From Pseudomonadota bacterium (GTDB lineage Bacteria; Pseudomonadota; Gammaproteobacteria; Burkholderiales; Burkholderiaceae_D), in the NCBI GenBank assembly GCA_023435945.1, contig JAEZLB010000031.1:1-7596 (forward strand): DNA of 7,596 nucleotides, read 5' to 3'. Numbering within the stretch: position 1 is the stretch's first letter; the number at the start of each line of letters is the position of its first letter. Made by a program: the position numbers and the translations under genes. Of this stretch, positions 1 through 5,683 are shown piece by piece. A model generated the notes under the pieces. It worked only from the letters and a program-made list of their open reading frames with translations. It had not been told where the DNA came from and made no database searches.

Positions 1-200
1 GGCTGGGGGTATCGGCCGAATGGCTGCGCTTTGGCAGCAAGGTACAGATGGAAGCGGAAAGCAGTAGCAGCGATGTCAGTACCCGCTTTGGATCCGCCGA
101 TGTCAAGTTACTGGCGGAGTTGCAAGACCTCAATGAATCGGACCGCAAGCTGGCACGTGAATTCATCCGCCTTCTGGTACGCATGAAGCGACATGACTGA
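1..200 (+). CDS. XRE-family (Cro/CI-type helix-turn-helix) transcriptional regulator, C-terminal part only
   Basis: The reading frame is open from the left edge (first full codon at base 3) to TGA at 198-200, giving 65 visible residues. The first residues, LGVSAEWLRFG, match the end of an XRE/Cro-CI helix-turn-helix domain, where a 'LGVS..WL..G' phrase follows the recognition helix. They are followed by a Ser-rich linker (about residues 20-27) and a charged C-terminal helix (about 34-64: LLAELQDLNESDRKLAREF, then IRLLVRMKR). This layout is common in short proteobacterial regulators of about 110-140 residues. The DNA-binding helices lie outside the window, so target genes and ligand cannot be judged. 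A hairpin with a T-rich tail follows the stop at once. The gene converges on the SDR gene, so the two are not co-transcribed. The family call rests on the short HTH remnant and is fairly but not fully secure. Confidence 0.72.
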   Translation, partial: LGVSAEWLRFGSKVQMEAESSSSDVSTRFGSADVKLLAELQDLNESDRKLAREFIRLLVRMKRHD

Positions 201-202
201 AT

Positions 203-234
203 GCCGGGGAGCAGCTTCCGGCGCTTTCTTTGTT
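203..234 (+). terminator. Candidate intrinsic terminator after the XRE regulator
   Basis: GCCGGGG (203-209) pairs with TTCCGGC (216-222), counting two G-U pairs, around the loop AGCAGC. A T-rich but interrupted tail follows (gctttctttgtt, 223-234). It lies 2 nt after the regulator's stop codon, which is the expected place. The broken T-tract makes it a moderate-strength candidate. Confidence 0.5.
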
Positions 235-263
235 CTCGAATGCGTGAGGAATAAATAGCCAAT

Positions 264-294
264 CGTCGGCTTGGCTGCCAGGCATAAGCCGACG
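264..294 (-). terminator. Candidate terminator hairpin after the SDR gene
   Basis: CGTCGGCTT (264-272) is a perfect 9-bp inverted match to AAGCCGACG (286-294), with a 13-nt loop. On the minus strand the hairpin starts about 8 nt after the SDR stop codon and is followed by ATTGGCTATTTATT, which is AT-rich but not a clean U-tract. It could act as a weak intrinsic terminator or as an RNA 3'-end stabiliser. Together with the hairpin at 203-222 it separates the two convergent genes. Confidence 0.42.
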
Positions 295-301
295 TTGGCC
301 G

Positions 302-1129
302 TTAATCGGCCTGCTGCCCGGAGTCTGTCGGCAGCTTGCGCGGCTTATGCGGCGCTTTCGCAAAGACCCAATCATATAAGGCGTTAGGCAATAGCCTCAG
401 CAGTTTCGCCACCACTCCCATCTGCCACGGTATCACCGCATAACTTTTCCCCTTCGCGATTACCTGTGCCGCTCGCTCGGCAAACGCTGCCGCAGGCATC
501 AGGAATGGCATGGGATAGGTATTTACGCGCGTCATCGGCGTATCCACGTAGCCGGGCGCAACCGTCACCACCTTGATACCCGCTGCCCGCAACTCGACCC
601 GCAGCGCCTCGCAATAACTGATAACAGCCGCCTTCGATGCGCTGTACGCTTCCGAGCCGGGCAAGCCTCGTATGCCAGCCACACTGGCGATGCCAACCAG
701 GCGGCAATCCTGTCCCTGCCTGGCCTGTGCTTTCATGGTGGCGATGAAGGGGGAAAAGGTCGCCGCCATTGCCACCACGTTCACTGCCATGATGCGCTCA
801 ATCACCGGAATATCTTCCGCGAACTCGGTCAACGTGCCGCGCGACACACCCGCATTGGCAATCACGATATCGGCGCCGCCCTCGTGTGCGATGAAATCGG
901 CCGCCGCAGCGGCCAGTGCGGCATGATCGGTCACATCCAGTGCATAAATACGATGCGAGGATGCGGCCGGGGCGGCAGGCAAGTCAGCCAGCAAACGCTG
1001 CAACGCCTCGCTGCGGCGCGCCACCAGTCCCAGCACCGCACCCTGTTGCGCATAGTGGCGCGCCAGCGCTTCGCCCAGGCCACTGGACGCACCCGTGATA
1101 AAAATCCGCTTCACCTTGTTTTCACCCAT
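302..1129 (-). CDS. Short-chain dehydrogenase/reductase (classical SDR) family oxidoreductase
   Basis: This is a 275-residue classical SDR, an NAD(P)(H)-dependent oxidoreductase with a Rossmann fold; the substrate cannot be read from sequence. Visible landmarks are the cofactor loop TGASSGLG (12-19), the Arg-Arg pair after strand 2 (38-39; basic residues there favour NADP), the adenine-pocket Asp65 in DVTD, NAG (92-94), and the catalytic tetrad Asn117, Ser149, Tyr162 and Lys166 (YSASK). PGYVDT (192-197) precedes the substrate loop. The last 45 residues (WQMGVVAKLLRLLPNALYDW and onward) are hydrophobic and then basic, suggesting loose membrane association or a dimer contact; that part is inference. 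All catalytic residues are present, so it should be active. The start is uncertain. ATG at 1129 has only a poor ribosome site, since the preceding bases are the U-tract of the dsbA terminator. GTG at 1114 (residue 6) has GGTGA 7 nt upstream and would give 270 residues starting MKRIFITGASSG. The gene follows dsbA on the same strand. Confidence 0.9.
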   Translation of the reverse strand: MGENKVKRIFITGASSGLGEALARHYAQQGAVLGLVARRSEALQRLLADLPAAPAASSHRIYALDVTDHAALAAAAADFIAHEGGADIVIANAGVSRGTLTEFAEDIPVIERIMAVNVVAMAATFSPFIATMKAQARQGQDCRLVGIASVAGIRGLPGSEAYSASKAAVISYCEALRVELRAAGIKVVTVAPGYVDTPMTRVNTYPMPFLMPAAAFAERAAQVIAKGKSYAVIPWQMGVVAKLLRLLPNALYDWVFAKAPHKPRKLPTDSGQQAD

Positions 1130-1130
1130 G

Positions 1131-1163
1131 AAAAAAGTCCGCCCTCTTGCGAGAGACGGACTT
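1131..1163 (-). terminator. Strong intrinsic terminator of the argS-SPOR-dsbA operon
   Basis: Read on the minus strand, AAGTCCG (1163-1157) pairs with CGGACTT (1141-1135), with an inner CTCT/AGAG stem and a 4-nt loop (1148-1151). A run of six U (1136-1131) follows directly. It begins 24 nt after the dsbA stop codon. On the plus strand the second arm is followed by GTTTT, so weak activity in the other direction is possible, but no plus-strand gene needs it. The U-tract ends one base before the ATG of the SDR gene, an unusually tight arrangement. Confidence 0.85.
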
Positions 1164-1187
1164 GTTTTGATTAACCTGCCAAAGCGA

Positions 1188-1856
1188 TCAGTTTTTCTTT
1201 TCCGAAGCCGATTTCGTGATCAGGTAATCGACAACCTGCAACGTCGCCGCATGCAGTGCCGCAGGCGACTTGGCATCGAAGTGCTTGCTGATCAGCGCCG
1301 GCGAAGTCTTGTACAAGCCTCCCACCGCGAGCAACGGTACGCCATCGACCTGATAGGCCTTCTGCAGTTTCGTCGCCATCTTGACCTTGTTATCGACGGT
1401 AAACGAGTTGTACATCTTCAGAAATTCGTCGCGATCAATGCCCTGGCTGACGGCAAAATCCACGACGCGCTTGTCGCTATCGAGCGGATTGCGCCCGATA
1501 TGTATCGCTTGGAATACCTTCTCATGCATGTCACCGAGCCGGTTCATCGCTTCCAGCGTGTAATACAGTTTCTGCTGGGGCACGAAGTTATCGCGGAAAG
1601 CGACCGGTACGCGCTTGAAGTTGATGCTGTCGCCCTTTTGCTTGAGCCAGTTCATCAGCGTAGGTTCCAGCGCTGCACAGTGCGGACACGAATACCAGAA
1701 GAATTCGATTACTTCGGGCTTGCCCGGCTCCACCGTCTGCGGCTGCGCCAGGCGAGTGTAATCAATCCCCTCCTGAGGTTGGGCTGGCGAGGCAACAGCA
1801 CTCGATGCGATAAATGCCAGACCCAGCGTACAGAGAAGTTTTTGAATCAAACGCAT
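1188..1856 (-). CDS. dsbA: Thiol:disulfide interchange protein DsbA (periplasmic disulfide oxidase)
   Basis: DsbA donates its active-site disulfide to newly exported proteins in the periplasm and is reoxidised by the membrane protein DsbB, which is not in this window. The 222-residue product has a signal peptide: basic Arg2 and Lys6, a hydrophobic core at about 7-20, and a likely cut after AVA at residue 22. The thioredoxin fold then carries FFWYSCPHC with the CPHC active site at 57-60, the classic DsbA dipeptide. The inserted helical domain spans roughly residues 80-165. The cis-proline loop is GVP at 172-174 (Pro174). Length and layout are normal for a betaproteobacterial DsbA, and nothing is missing. 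A good ribosome site (AAAGGAAG) lies 4 nt before the ATG. The gene starts 18 nt after the SPOR gene's stop and ends just before a strong terminator, so it is the last gene of the argS operon. The name is secure at family level; DsbA versus the paralogue DsbL cannot be told for certain. Confidence 0.94.
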   Translation of the reverse strand: MRLIQKLLCTLGLAFIASSAVASPAQPQEGIDYTRLAQPQTVEPGKPEVIEFFWYSCPHCAALEPTLMNWLKQKGDSINFKRVPVAFRDNFVPQQKLYYTLEAMNRLGDMHEKVFQAIHIGRNPLDSDKRVVDFAVSQGIDRDEFLKMYNSFTVDNKVKMATKLQKAYQVDGVPLLAVGGLYKTSPALISKHFDAKSPAALHAATLQVVDYLITKSASEKKN

Positions 1857-1874
1857 GTTCTTCCTTTCAAAAGT

Positions 1875-2519
1875 TTACGGACGAACGATAACGGATTGCA
1901 TACCGTTTTCCGCCAGGATGCTGCGCGCTTGCCGCATTTCATCGACTGCGCCGAACGGGCCGATGCGCACACGGTATAGCGTACCATTATCCGACGGCCG
2001 TTCACTAAGCTGCGCCGACAAACCCAGCAAGGCAAGGCGGCTCTTCATGCCCTCTGCCTCGTTGCGGTTCAGAAATGCTCCGGCCTGCAGATAATAAATC
2101 AGGCCATCGACCGGCTTGGCAGTCTGCGCCGGGATAGGCGGCGCATCGCGGGTTTGCATCGCTACCTGTTGCGGCGGCACCGTCACTGCTGCGGCAGGTG
2201 CCGGCGTCGGGTCCTTTTGTCCCAGCAACGGAGAGATGACCTTAAGCGCCTCCGCAGCGGACTTGCCTTCGCCTTCCATCTTCTTCGAGATCTCGCGTGC
2301 CACGGTTTCCATCAGGTCGCGCTTGGGATACATGGGCTCGTTGGGATCGGCAACGACTTTGGGCTCACCATTGGCGGTTTTGACGTCGGCCTTGCCAGTG
2401 AAGGGATTGGCCGAGCCGGTAATCATCAATGCCACGCCCACGGCAATCAGCAGACCGCATGCCATGCCGACCACCAAACCCGCCAAGGTGCCGCCGGTCT
2501 GCTTACTGTAGTTAACCAT
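1875..2519 (-). CDS. SPOR-domain protein, inner-membrane anchored (FtsN-like architecture)
   Basis: The 214-residue product has a short cytoplasmic head (1-9, including KQTGG) and one transmembrane helix (about 11-34, GTLAGLVVGMACGLLIAVGV region). A charged periplasmic linker includes a helical stretch at about 65-100, followed by a Pro/Ala/Gln-rich segment (about 103-136). The C-terminal SPOR domain runs from about 140 to 212. Its hallmarks are YYLQAGAF (142-149) and YRVRIGPF (182-189), the paired beta-strand repeats of the fold. Established family knowledge: SPOR domains bind denuded glycan strands of septal peptidoglycan, and this topology resembles FtsN. A role in cell division or septal wall remodelling is therefore likely, but the protein is not shown to be FtsN itself. 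It sits 42 nt after argS and 18 nt before dsbA. Its ribosome site is weak (AGGC, 5 nt before the ATG), which fits coupled or modest translation within an operon. There are no odd features in the domain. Confidence 0.88.
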   Translation of the reverse strand: MVNYSKQTGGTLAGLVVGMACGLLIAVGVALMITGSANPFTGKADVKTANGEPKVVADPNEPMYPKRDLMETVAREISKKMEGEGKSAAEALKVISPLLGQKDPTPAPAAAVTVPPQQVAMQTRDAPPIPAQTAKPVDGLIYYLQAGAFLNRNEAEGMKSRLALLGLSAQLSERPSDNGTLYRVRIGPFGAVDEMRQARSILAENGMQSVIVRP

Positions 2520-2561
2520 AGTTGCCTAAATATTCATCAATGCTGCAACAGCCTTGCTGTA

Positions 2562-4292
2562 TTACATGCGCACCGGTGCCGATACGCCCAGCAGCGCCAG
2601 ACCATTGCGCAGTACCTGGCGGGTCGCGCGCAACAGCGCCAGCCGTGCCAGCTTCAAGTCCTCGTCGTCAACCAGGAAGCGCTCCGCGTTGTAATAACTA
2701 TGCAGCTCACCTGCCAGATCGCGCAAATAGAAAGCTACCTGATGCGGCCCCAGTTCTTCAAGCGCTTTCTGCAGCATTTCCGGATATTCCGCCAGTTTCG
2801 ACAGCAGCGCTGCTTCGCGCGGCGAGTTCAATGGTGACAGATCGACCATGGACAGAGCGTTTTCATCGCCGCCCCATTGCGCCATCACCGAGCAGATGCG
2901 CGCATGCGCATACTGCACGTAGTAGACGGGATTCTCATCGGACTGCGCCAGCGCCAGATCCACATCGAACACGAACTCGGTATCCGCCTTGCGCGAGATG
3001 AGGAAAAAACGCACCGCATCTCGGCCGCGCGTCAGATCGTCCGGCACGCCCTGCTCACCCGCGCCTGCCGACCATTCGATCAAGTCGCGCAGCGTCACGT
3101 AGGAACCGGCACGCTTGGAAATCTTCACTTCCTCTCCGTTGCGCATCACGGTCACCATCTTGTGCAGGACATAGTCCGGGAAACCTTGCGGGATACCCAG
3201 GCCGACTGCCTGCAGGCCGGCGCGTACACGGGCAATGGTGCCGTGATGGTCGCTGCCCTGCACGTTGATGGCCTTCTTGTAACCGCGCTGCCACTTGGTG
3301 ATGTGATAAGCCACGTCCGGCACGAAATACGTATAAGTGCCATCGGTCTTGCGCATCACGCGGTCTTTGTCGTCGCCATAGTCGGTGCTGCGCAGCCACA
3401 AGGCGGAATCCTGCTCATAGGTCTTGCCGGCATTGGTCAGCGCTTCGACGGTTGCAGCCACCTTGCCTTCCGTGTAGAGCGAGGATTCGAGGTAGTAATT
3501 ATCGAAACAGATGCCGAAAGCCTGCAGGTCCAGATCCTGCTCATGGCGCAGGTAAGCCACCGCGAAGCGCCGTATCGATTCGATGTCTTCGACATCACCG
3601 CTGGCGGTTGCCGGCTCACCATCGCTGGCAGCCACCGTTTTCTGTGCAAGGAAGTCGGCCGCGATATCAGCGATATAGTCGCCGTTGTAAGCGGATTCCG
3701 GCCAATCGGCATCGCCCGGCTTCAGGCCGCGTGCACGTGCCTGTACTGAATTGGCGAGCGTAGCGATTTGCACGCCGGCATCGTTGTAATAGAACTCGCG
3801 CGTCACCTTGTAGCCCTGCACTTCCAGCAGCGCCGACAAGGCATCGCCCAGCGCACCCTGGCGGCCGTGACCAACGTGCAGCGGCCCCGTAGGATTGGCG
3901 GATACGAATTCGACCATCACCGGCTCGCCTGCGCCGCGCGTGCTCTTGCCGTAATCGGCACCTTCCTGCATCACGATGCGCACAACGTCCTGCTTGGCGG
4001 TTGCCGACACGCGCAGGTTGATGAAGCCGGGGCCGGCGATGTCGATGGATTCGATCAGGCCTTCGCGGGCCGGATCAGCCATGACTGCATTAACAATGGC
4101 CTGCGCCAGTTCACGCGGATTTTTCTTCAGCGGCTTGGCCAGCTGCATCGCGATATTGCAGGCGATGTCGCCATGGGAAGGATCGCGCGGACGCTCCAGC
4201 GCGACAGTGGGCTGCAGACCGGTGCCATCAACCAGCGGAGCGAGCGCTGACTGGAACAGTGCAATGATTTGTTGTTTTTGATGAGCGAGCAT
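2562..4292 (-). CDS. argS: Arginine--tRNA ligase (arginyl-tRNA synthetase, class I)
   Basis: ArgS charges tRNA-Arg with arginine using ATP, in the cytoplasm. The product is 576 residues, essentially the length of the E. coli enzyme (577). An N-terminal tRNA D-loop-recognition (Add-1) domain covers about residues 1-100. The class I signature [12 protein letters not shown] is at 131-142, with HVGH (139-142) as the HIGH motif. SDHHGT at 347-352 is typical of ArgS, and KISKR at 390-394 is the KMSKS-equivalent loop. The helical DALR anticodon-binding domain starts near [12 protein letters not shown] (454-465) and ends in VRM, the usual ArgS C-terminus. I chose ATG 4292 ([13 protein letters not shown]) because it matches the usual ArgS N-terminus. 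The frame stays open up to a TTG at 4322, but those 10 residues (VLACLGLYS) do not look like ArgS. The ribosome site is poor. A -10 element at 4365-4370 gives it its own promoter, and the next two genes follow closely. Confidence 0.96.
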   Translation of the reverse strand: MLAHQKQQIIALFQSALAPLVDGTGLQPTVALERPRDPSHGDIACNIAMQLAKPLKKNPRELAQAIVNAVMADPAREGLIESIDIAGPGFINLRVSATAKQDVVRIVMQEGADYGKSTRGAGEPVMVEFVSANPTGPLHVGHGRQGALGDALSALLEVQGYKVTREFYYNDAGVQIATLANSVQARARGLKPGDADWPESAYNGDYIADIAADFLAQKTVAASDGEPATASGDVEDIESIRRFAVAYLRHEQDLDLQAFGICFDNYYLESSLYTEGKVAATVEALTNAGKTYEQDSALWLRSTDYGDDKDRVMRKTDGTYTYFVPDVAYHITKWQRGYKKAINVQGSDHHGTIARVRAGLQAVGLGIPQGFPDYVLHKMVTVMRNGEEVKISKRAGSYVTLRDLIEWSAGAGEQGVPDDLTRGRDAVRFFLISRKADTEFVFDVDLALAQSDENPVYYVQYAHARICSVMAQWGGDENALSMVDLSPLNSPREAALLSKLAEYPEMLQKALEELGPHQVAFYLRDLAGELHSYYNAERFLVDDEDLKLARLALLRATRQVLRNGLALLGVSAPVRM

Positions 4293-4307
4293 GGAGTAAA
4301 GACCCAG

Positions 4308-4328
4308 ACAGGCTAAAACCAAGCCTGT
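4308..4328 (-). other. Stem-loop in the argS 5' leader
   Basis: ACAGGCT (4308-4314) is a perfect 7-bp inverted match to AGCCTGT (4322-4328), with a 7-nt A-rich loop (AAAACCA on plus; U-rich in the minus-strand RNA). It lies 15 nt upstream of the argS ATG and inside the leader predicted from the -10 element at 4365-4370. The hairpin is clear from sequence; any regulatory role is inference. No U-tract follows it, so it is not an intrinsic terminator. Confidence 0.5.
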
Positions 4329-4364
4329 GAAAGATTGCTGACAAGTAGAACTTAACAGGGTGAG

Positions 4365-4370
4365 ATTATA
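4365..4370 (-). promoter_or_regulatory. Candidate -10 element of the argS operon promoter
   Basis: The minus strand reads TATAAT, a perfect sigma-70 -10 hexamer. It would place the start of transcription near 4358 and give a leader of about 66 nt before the argS ATG. No good -35 hexamer is visible 16-18 bp upstream (CGCGAT at 17 bp), so the promoter may be weak or may rely on another factor. It lies between the GGCT-like gene and argS and would allow separate transcription of the argS block. Confidence 0.5.
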
Positions 4371-4413
4371 ACGGCTTGCCGCCGGGCATCGCGTTTCCGC
4401 TGTGTTTCAGGCC

Positions 4414-4436
4414 GCTTTTAATCTTGGCTTTTAATC
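4414..4436 (-). repeat. 10-bp direct repeat across the stop codon of the GGCT-like gene
   Basis: GCTTTTAATC occurs at 4414-4423 and again at 4427-4436, a 13-bp period. The second copy contains the TAA stop (4431-4433) and the last Asp codon of the gene. It looks like a short local duplication. Function, if any, is unknown. Confidence 0.6.
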
Positions 4437-4823
4437 ACAATAGGCAGCCAGAAAACGCTGCATGTCAAAATTTTCCGGCTCCCAGCCCTGTTCCGCCAAG
4501 TCTGCCGGATTGATAAAGAGGTAAGCCTCAACCGGGATTATTTCACCGTCCGGCAGGCGCGCACTCACTGTAACACGCCGATAATCCCCTCCTTCAAAGG
4601 CGTCCAGCATGGCGATATCCGCTTCGCTGACATTGAAATAAACCACGCCGTTCACCGATGCGCCTGCCTGCGCGACCATGCCGGGATAGGTGGCATTGCG
4701 CACCGCGTAACGCGCATAACCCTCCACCTCAGCCAGCGCCTGGCTGTAACGGCCACACACGACACGTTGCCACACTTGCGGAAACATCAGCGAACCATAG
4801 GTGAAGAGGGAAATTCCCGGCAT
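4431..4823 (-). CDS. Gamma-glutamylcyclotransferase-like (GGCT/AIG2 fold) protein
   Basis: The product is 130 residues with the GGCT-like fold, whose characterised members cyclise gamma-glutamyl groups to release 5-oxoproline. Most short bacterial members have no proven substrate. The substrate-binding loop YGSL is at 9-12, right after the first strand (SLFT). The expected catalytic acid is Glu77 in DAFEGGDYRR (75-83), and the late strand motif VEAYLF (98-103) closes the barrel. Length is normal for small AIG2/GGCT proteins. ATG 4823 is chosen because AAGGAA (4831-4836) lies 7 nt upstream and the fold starts directly after it. The frame extends upstream to GTG 4922, but those 33 residues are basic, unfolded-looking and not part of the family. 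The gene stands 138 bp upstream of argS on the same strand without a clear terminator between, so partial read-through into argS is possible. A weak TACAAT at 4881-4886 (minus) might be its -10. Confidence 0.86.
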   Translation of the reverse strand: MPGISLFTYGSLMFPQVWQRVVCGRYSQALAEVEGYARYAVRNATYPGMVAQAGASVNGVVYFNVSEADIAMLDAFEGGDYRRVTVSARLPDGEIIPVEAYLFINPADLAEQGWEPENFDMQRFLAAYCD

Positions 4824-4830
4824 TGCCCGA

Positions 4831-4836
4831 TTCCTT
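4831..4836 (-). promoter_or_regulatory. Ribosome-binding site that sets the start of the GGCT-like gene
   Basis: The minus strand reads AAGGAA, 7 nt before the ATG at 4823. It decides between this start and the longer open frame reaching 4922, which has no comparable site. Confidence 0.65.
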
Positions 4837-5046
4837 GCGCCCGAGGTTTTCCGTTTCGGACGTTGAGTGCAAAGCAGGAAATTGTACGGTTTTTCCCCAG
4901 GCAGGGCTTCGCCCTGGCTCACACTGGAATTTAGGCATGGCGCAGAAGAACCAGCGTCTTCTCGATGTCTCTGCAGCCGCTCAGGGCCTCGACGCGTTCA
5001 GGTTTCGTTTGCGCTGCCTCAAAAAATTTAAATCTTGGTTACCATC

Positions 5047-5063
5047 GGGCGACCCTGTCGCCC
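5047..5063. other. GC-rich stem-loop in the spacer
   Basis: GGGCGAC (5047-5053) and GTCGCCC (5057-5063) form a perfect 7-bp stem with a 3-nt loop. On the minus strand a T-rich run (ATTTAAATTTTTT) starts only about 10 nt after the stem, too far for a standard intrinsic terminator. Role unknown. Confidence 0.5.
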
Positions 5064-5102
5064 CATTCCTATGAATGATTTGTTAAGCTGCGCATCGAAC
5101 TC

Positions 5103-5112
5103 TGACATGTCA
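5103..5112. promoter_or_regulatory. Perfect 10-bp palindrome, possible operator
   Basis: TGACATGTCA is a perfect inverted repeat about 140 bp upstream of the response-regulator start. A partial echo, TCATGTCGGA, follows at 5160-5169. A palindrome of this size can occur by chance, so binding by a dimeric regulator is only a suggestion. Confidence 0.25.
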
Positions 5113-5240
5113 TTCTATCCGCGCGCCCGGTCACCGATACACCGGCGCCTATTGCACGGTCATGTCGGATTTGTAGAAAACCCAAACATGCCAACGTTAA
5201 GCGCTCCGTGCTTGCTGGCTCTTGGCTGGCCACACCGCAA

Positions 5241-5246
5241 TAAAAT
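5241..5246 (+). promoter_or_regulatory. Candidate -10 element, placing the transcription start at the response-regulator ATG
   Basis: TAAAAT ends 6 bp before the ATG at 5253. The usual distance from -10 to start site would put the first transcribed base at or next to the A of that ATG, implying a leaderless mRNA. The -35 region is poor: TTGCTG (5212-5217) is 23 bp away and TTGGCT (5222-5227) only 13 bp away. No ribosome-binding site precedes the ATG, which agrees with the leaderless reading. Confidence 0.4.
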
Positions 5247-5252
5247 TTGACG

Positions 5253-5630
5253 ATGATTTCAGCAGTACACGACACCAAAACCATACTCGTGGTGGAAGAC
5301 GATGAAGATTCGCGCGAGATGCTGTGCGAATTACTGTCATTGCTGGGCTACGAGGTGGGCAGCGCCGCATCCGGGGAAAATGCGCTGGCCGCGCTAAAGC
5401 AAACCGGTTTCGATGTACTGCTCACCGATATCAGCCTGCCCGGCATGTCAGGCGTGGATCTGGCCCGTCAGGCGCGGGCGCTACACCCTGCGCTGAATGT
5501 CATATTTGCCTCGGGGTACAGTGGCATTATCGGCGTCGAATTTGCTTTTTATTCTTTGCTCATGCCGTACGATCTAGCCCAGCTTCAAAAGGTGCTGGAG
5601 CAAGCCGTCGAGGCCGCCCCTGGCAACTGA
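5253..5630 (+). CDS. Single-domain response regulator (receiver domain only) lacking the conserved lysine
   Basis: The 125-residue product is a lone CheY-like receiver domain with no output domain. The first strand KTILVVEDDED (9-19) supplies the acidic pocket Glu15/Asp16. LLTDISLPGMSG (56-67) carries the phospho-acceptor Asp59. ASG at 86-88 provides the Ser/Thr switch residue (Ser87). The family then expects Lys-Pro after strand 5, but here the sequence is LLMPYDL (102-108), with Met104 (ATG, 5562-5564) in place of the near-invariant Lys. In CheY this Lys (109) contacts the phosphorylated Asp and is needed for signalling, so this domain may be phosphorylated yet switch differently, or work without phosphorylation. 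The wording resembles receiver domains fused to hybrid histidine kinases. No kinase is adjacent. ATG 5253 is used; an in-frame TTG at 5247 falls at the end of the -10 region. It converges on the BamE-like gene. Confidence 0.88.
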   Translation: MISAVHDTKTILVVEDDEDSREMLCELLSLLGYEVGSAASGENALAALKQTGFDVLLTDISLPGMSGVDLARQARALHPALNVIFASGYSGIIGVEFAFYSLLMPYDLAQLQKVLEQAVEAAPGN

Positions 5631-5660
5631 ACACAACGCGACGCCTGCATCCCTCTCCCT

Positions 5661-5683
5661 GACGGCGGCATGCCTGCTGCGTC
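5661..5683. terminator. Imperfect hairpin between the convergent response-regulator and BamE-like genes
   Basis: GAC, a bulged G, then GCGGCA (5661-5670) pairs with TGCTGCGTC (5675-5683), including one G-U pair, around the loop TGCC. It overlaps the last codons of the minus-strand gene. There is no U-tract on either side, so it is at best a weak or Rho-assisted terminator. Confidence 0.25.

Larger units (their letters stand above)
4824..5252. other. Gene-poor spacer of about 430 bp upstream of the response regulator
   Basis: I see no convincing gene here. Features seen are a small hairpin CAGGG/CCCTG at 4902-4916, an AT-rich patch at 5020-5035 (aaaaaatttaaat), a strong GC stem at 5047-5063, a perfect 10-bp palindrome at 5103-5112, and a stem CCGGT/ACCGG at 5127-5145. 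The only plus-strand frame with a start is 45 codons from ATG 4937 (MAQKNQRLLDVSAAAQGLDA and onward) to 5074. It has no good ribosome site and no family I recognise. A stop-to-stop minus-strand frame ends in KTLVLLRHA and lacks a start. The spacer is larger than needed for two divergent promoters. Confidence 0.6.

Noticed and set aside
1095..1979. Long plus-strand open frame (294 codons) opposite dsbA
   Set aside because: It lies antisense to a full-length DsbA with signal peptide, CPHC and cis-Pro, and its Arg/His/Leu-rich translation matches no family. It is a shadow of GC-rich codon use.
2877..3749. Plus-strand open frame of 290 codons opposite argS
   Set aside because: It is antisense to conserved ArgS motifs and its composition is the mirror of the real gene; there is no ribosome site.
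4293..4322. Longer ArgS start at TTG 4322
   Set aside because: The added residues VLACLGLYS are not found at ArgS N-termini and overlap a leader hairpin; ATG 4292 gives the standard start.
4902..4916. Hairpin CAGGG/CCCTG as a terminator
   Set aside because: No T-tract follows on either strand; the T-run lies on the wrong side for the plus strand.
4931..5039. Minus-strand frame ending KTLVLLRHA, resembling the N-terminus of SixA-type histidine phosphatases
   Set aside because: A stop codon follows at once, there is no start codon in the frame, and nothing downstream resembles the rest of SixA. Ten residues alone are within chance, so I did not call a pseudogene.
4937..5074. Possible 45-codon plus-strand small gene (MAQKNQRLLDV and onward)
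   Set aside because: It has only a weak ribosome site, no recognisable family and no supporting neighbour. It is kept as a possibility in the spacer note only.
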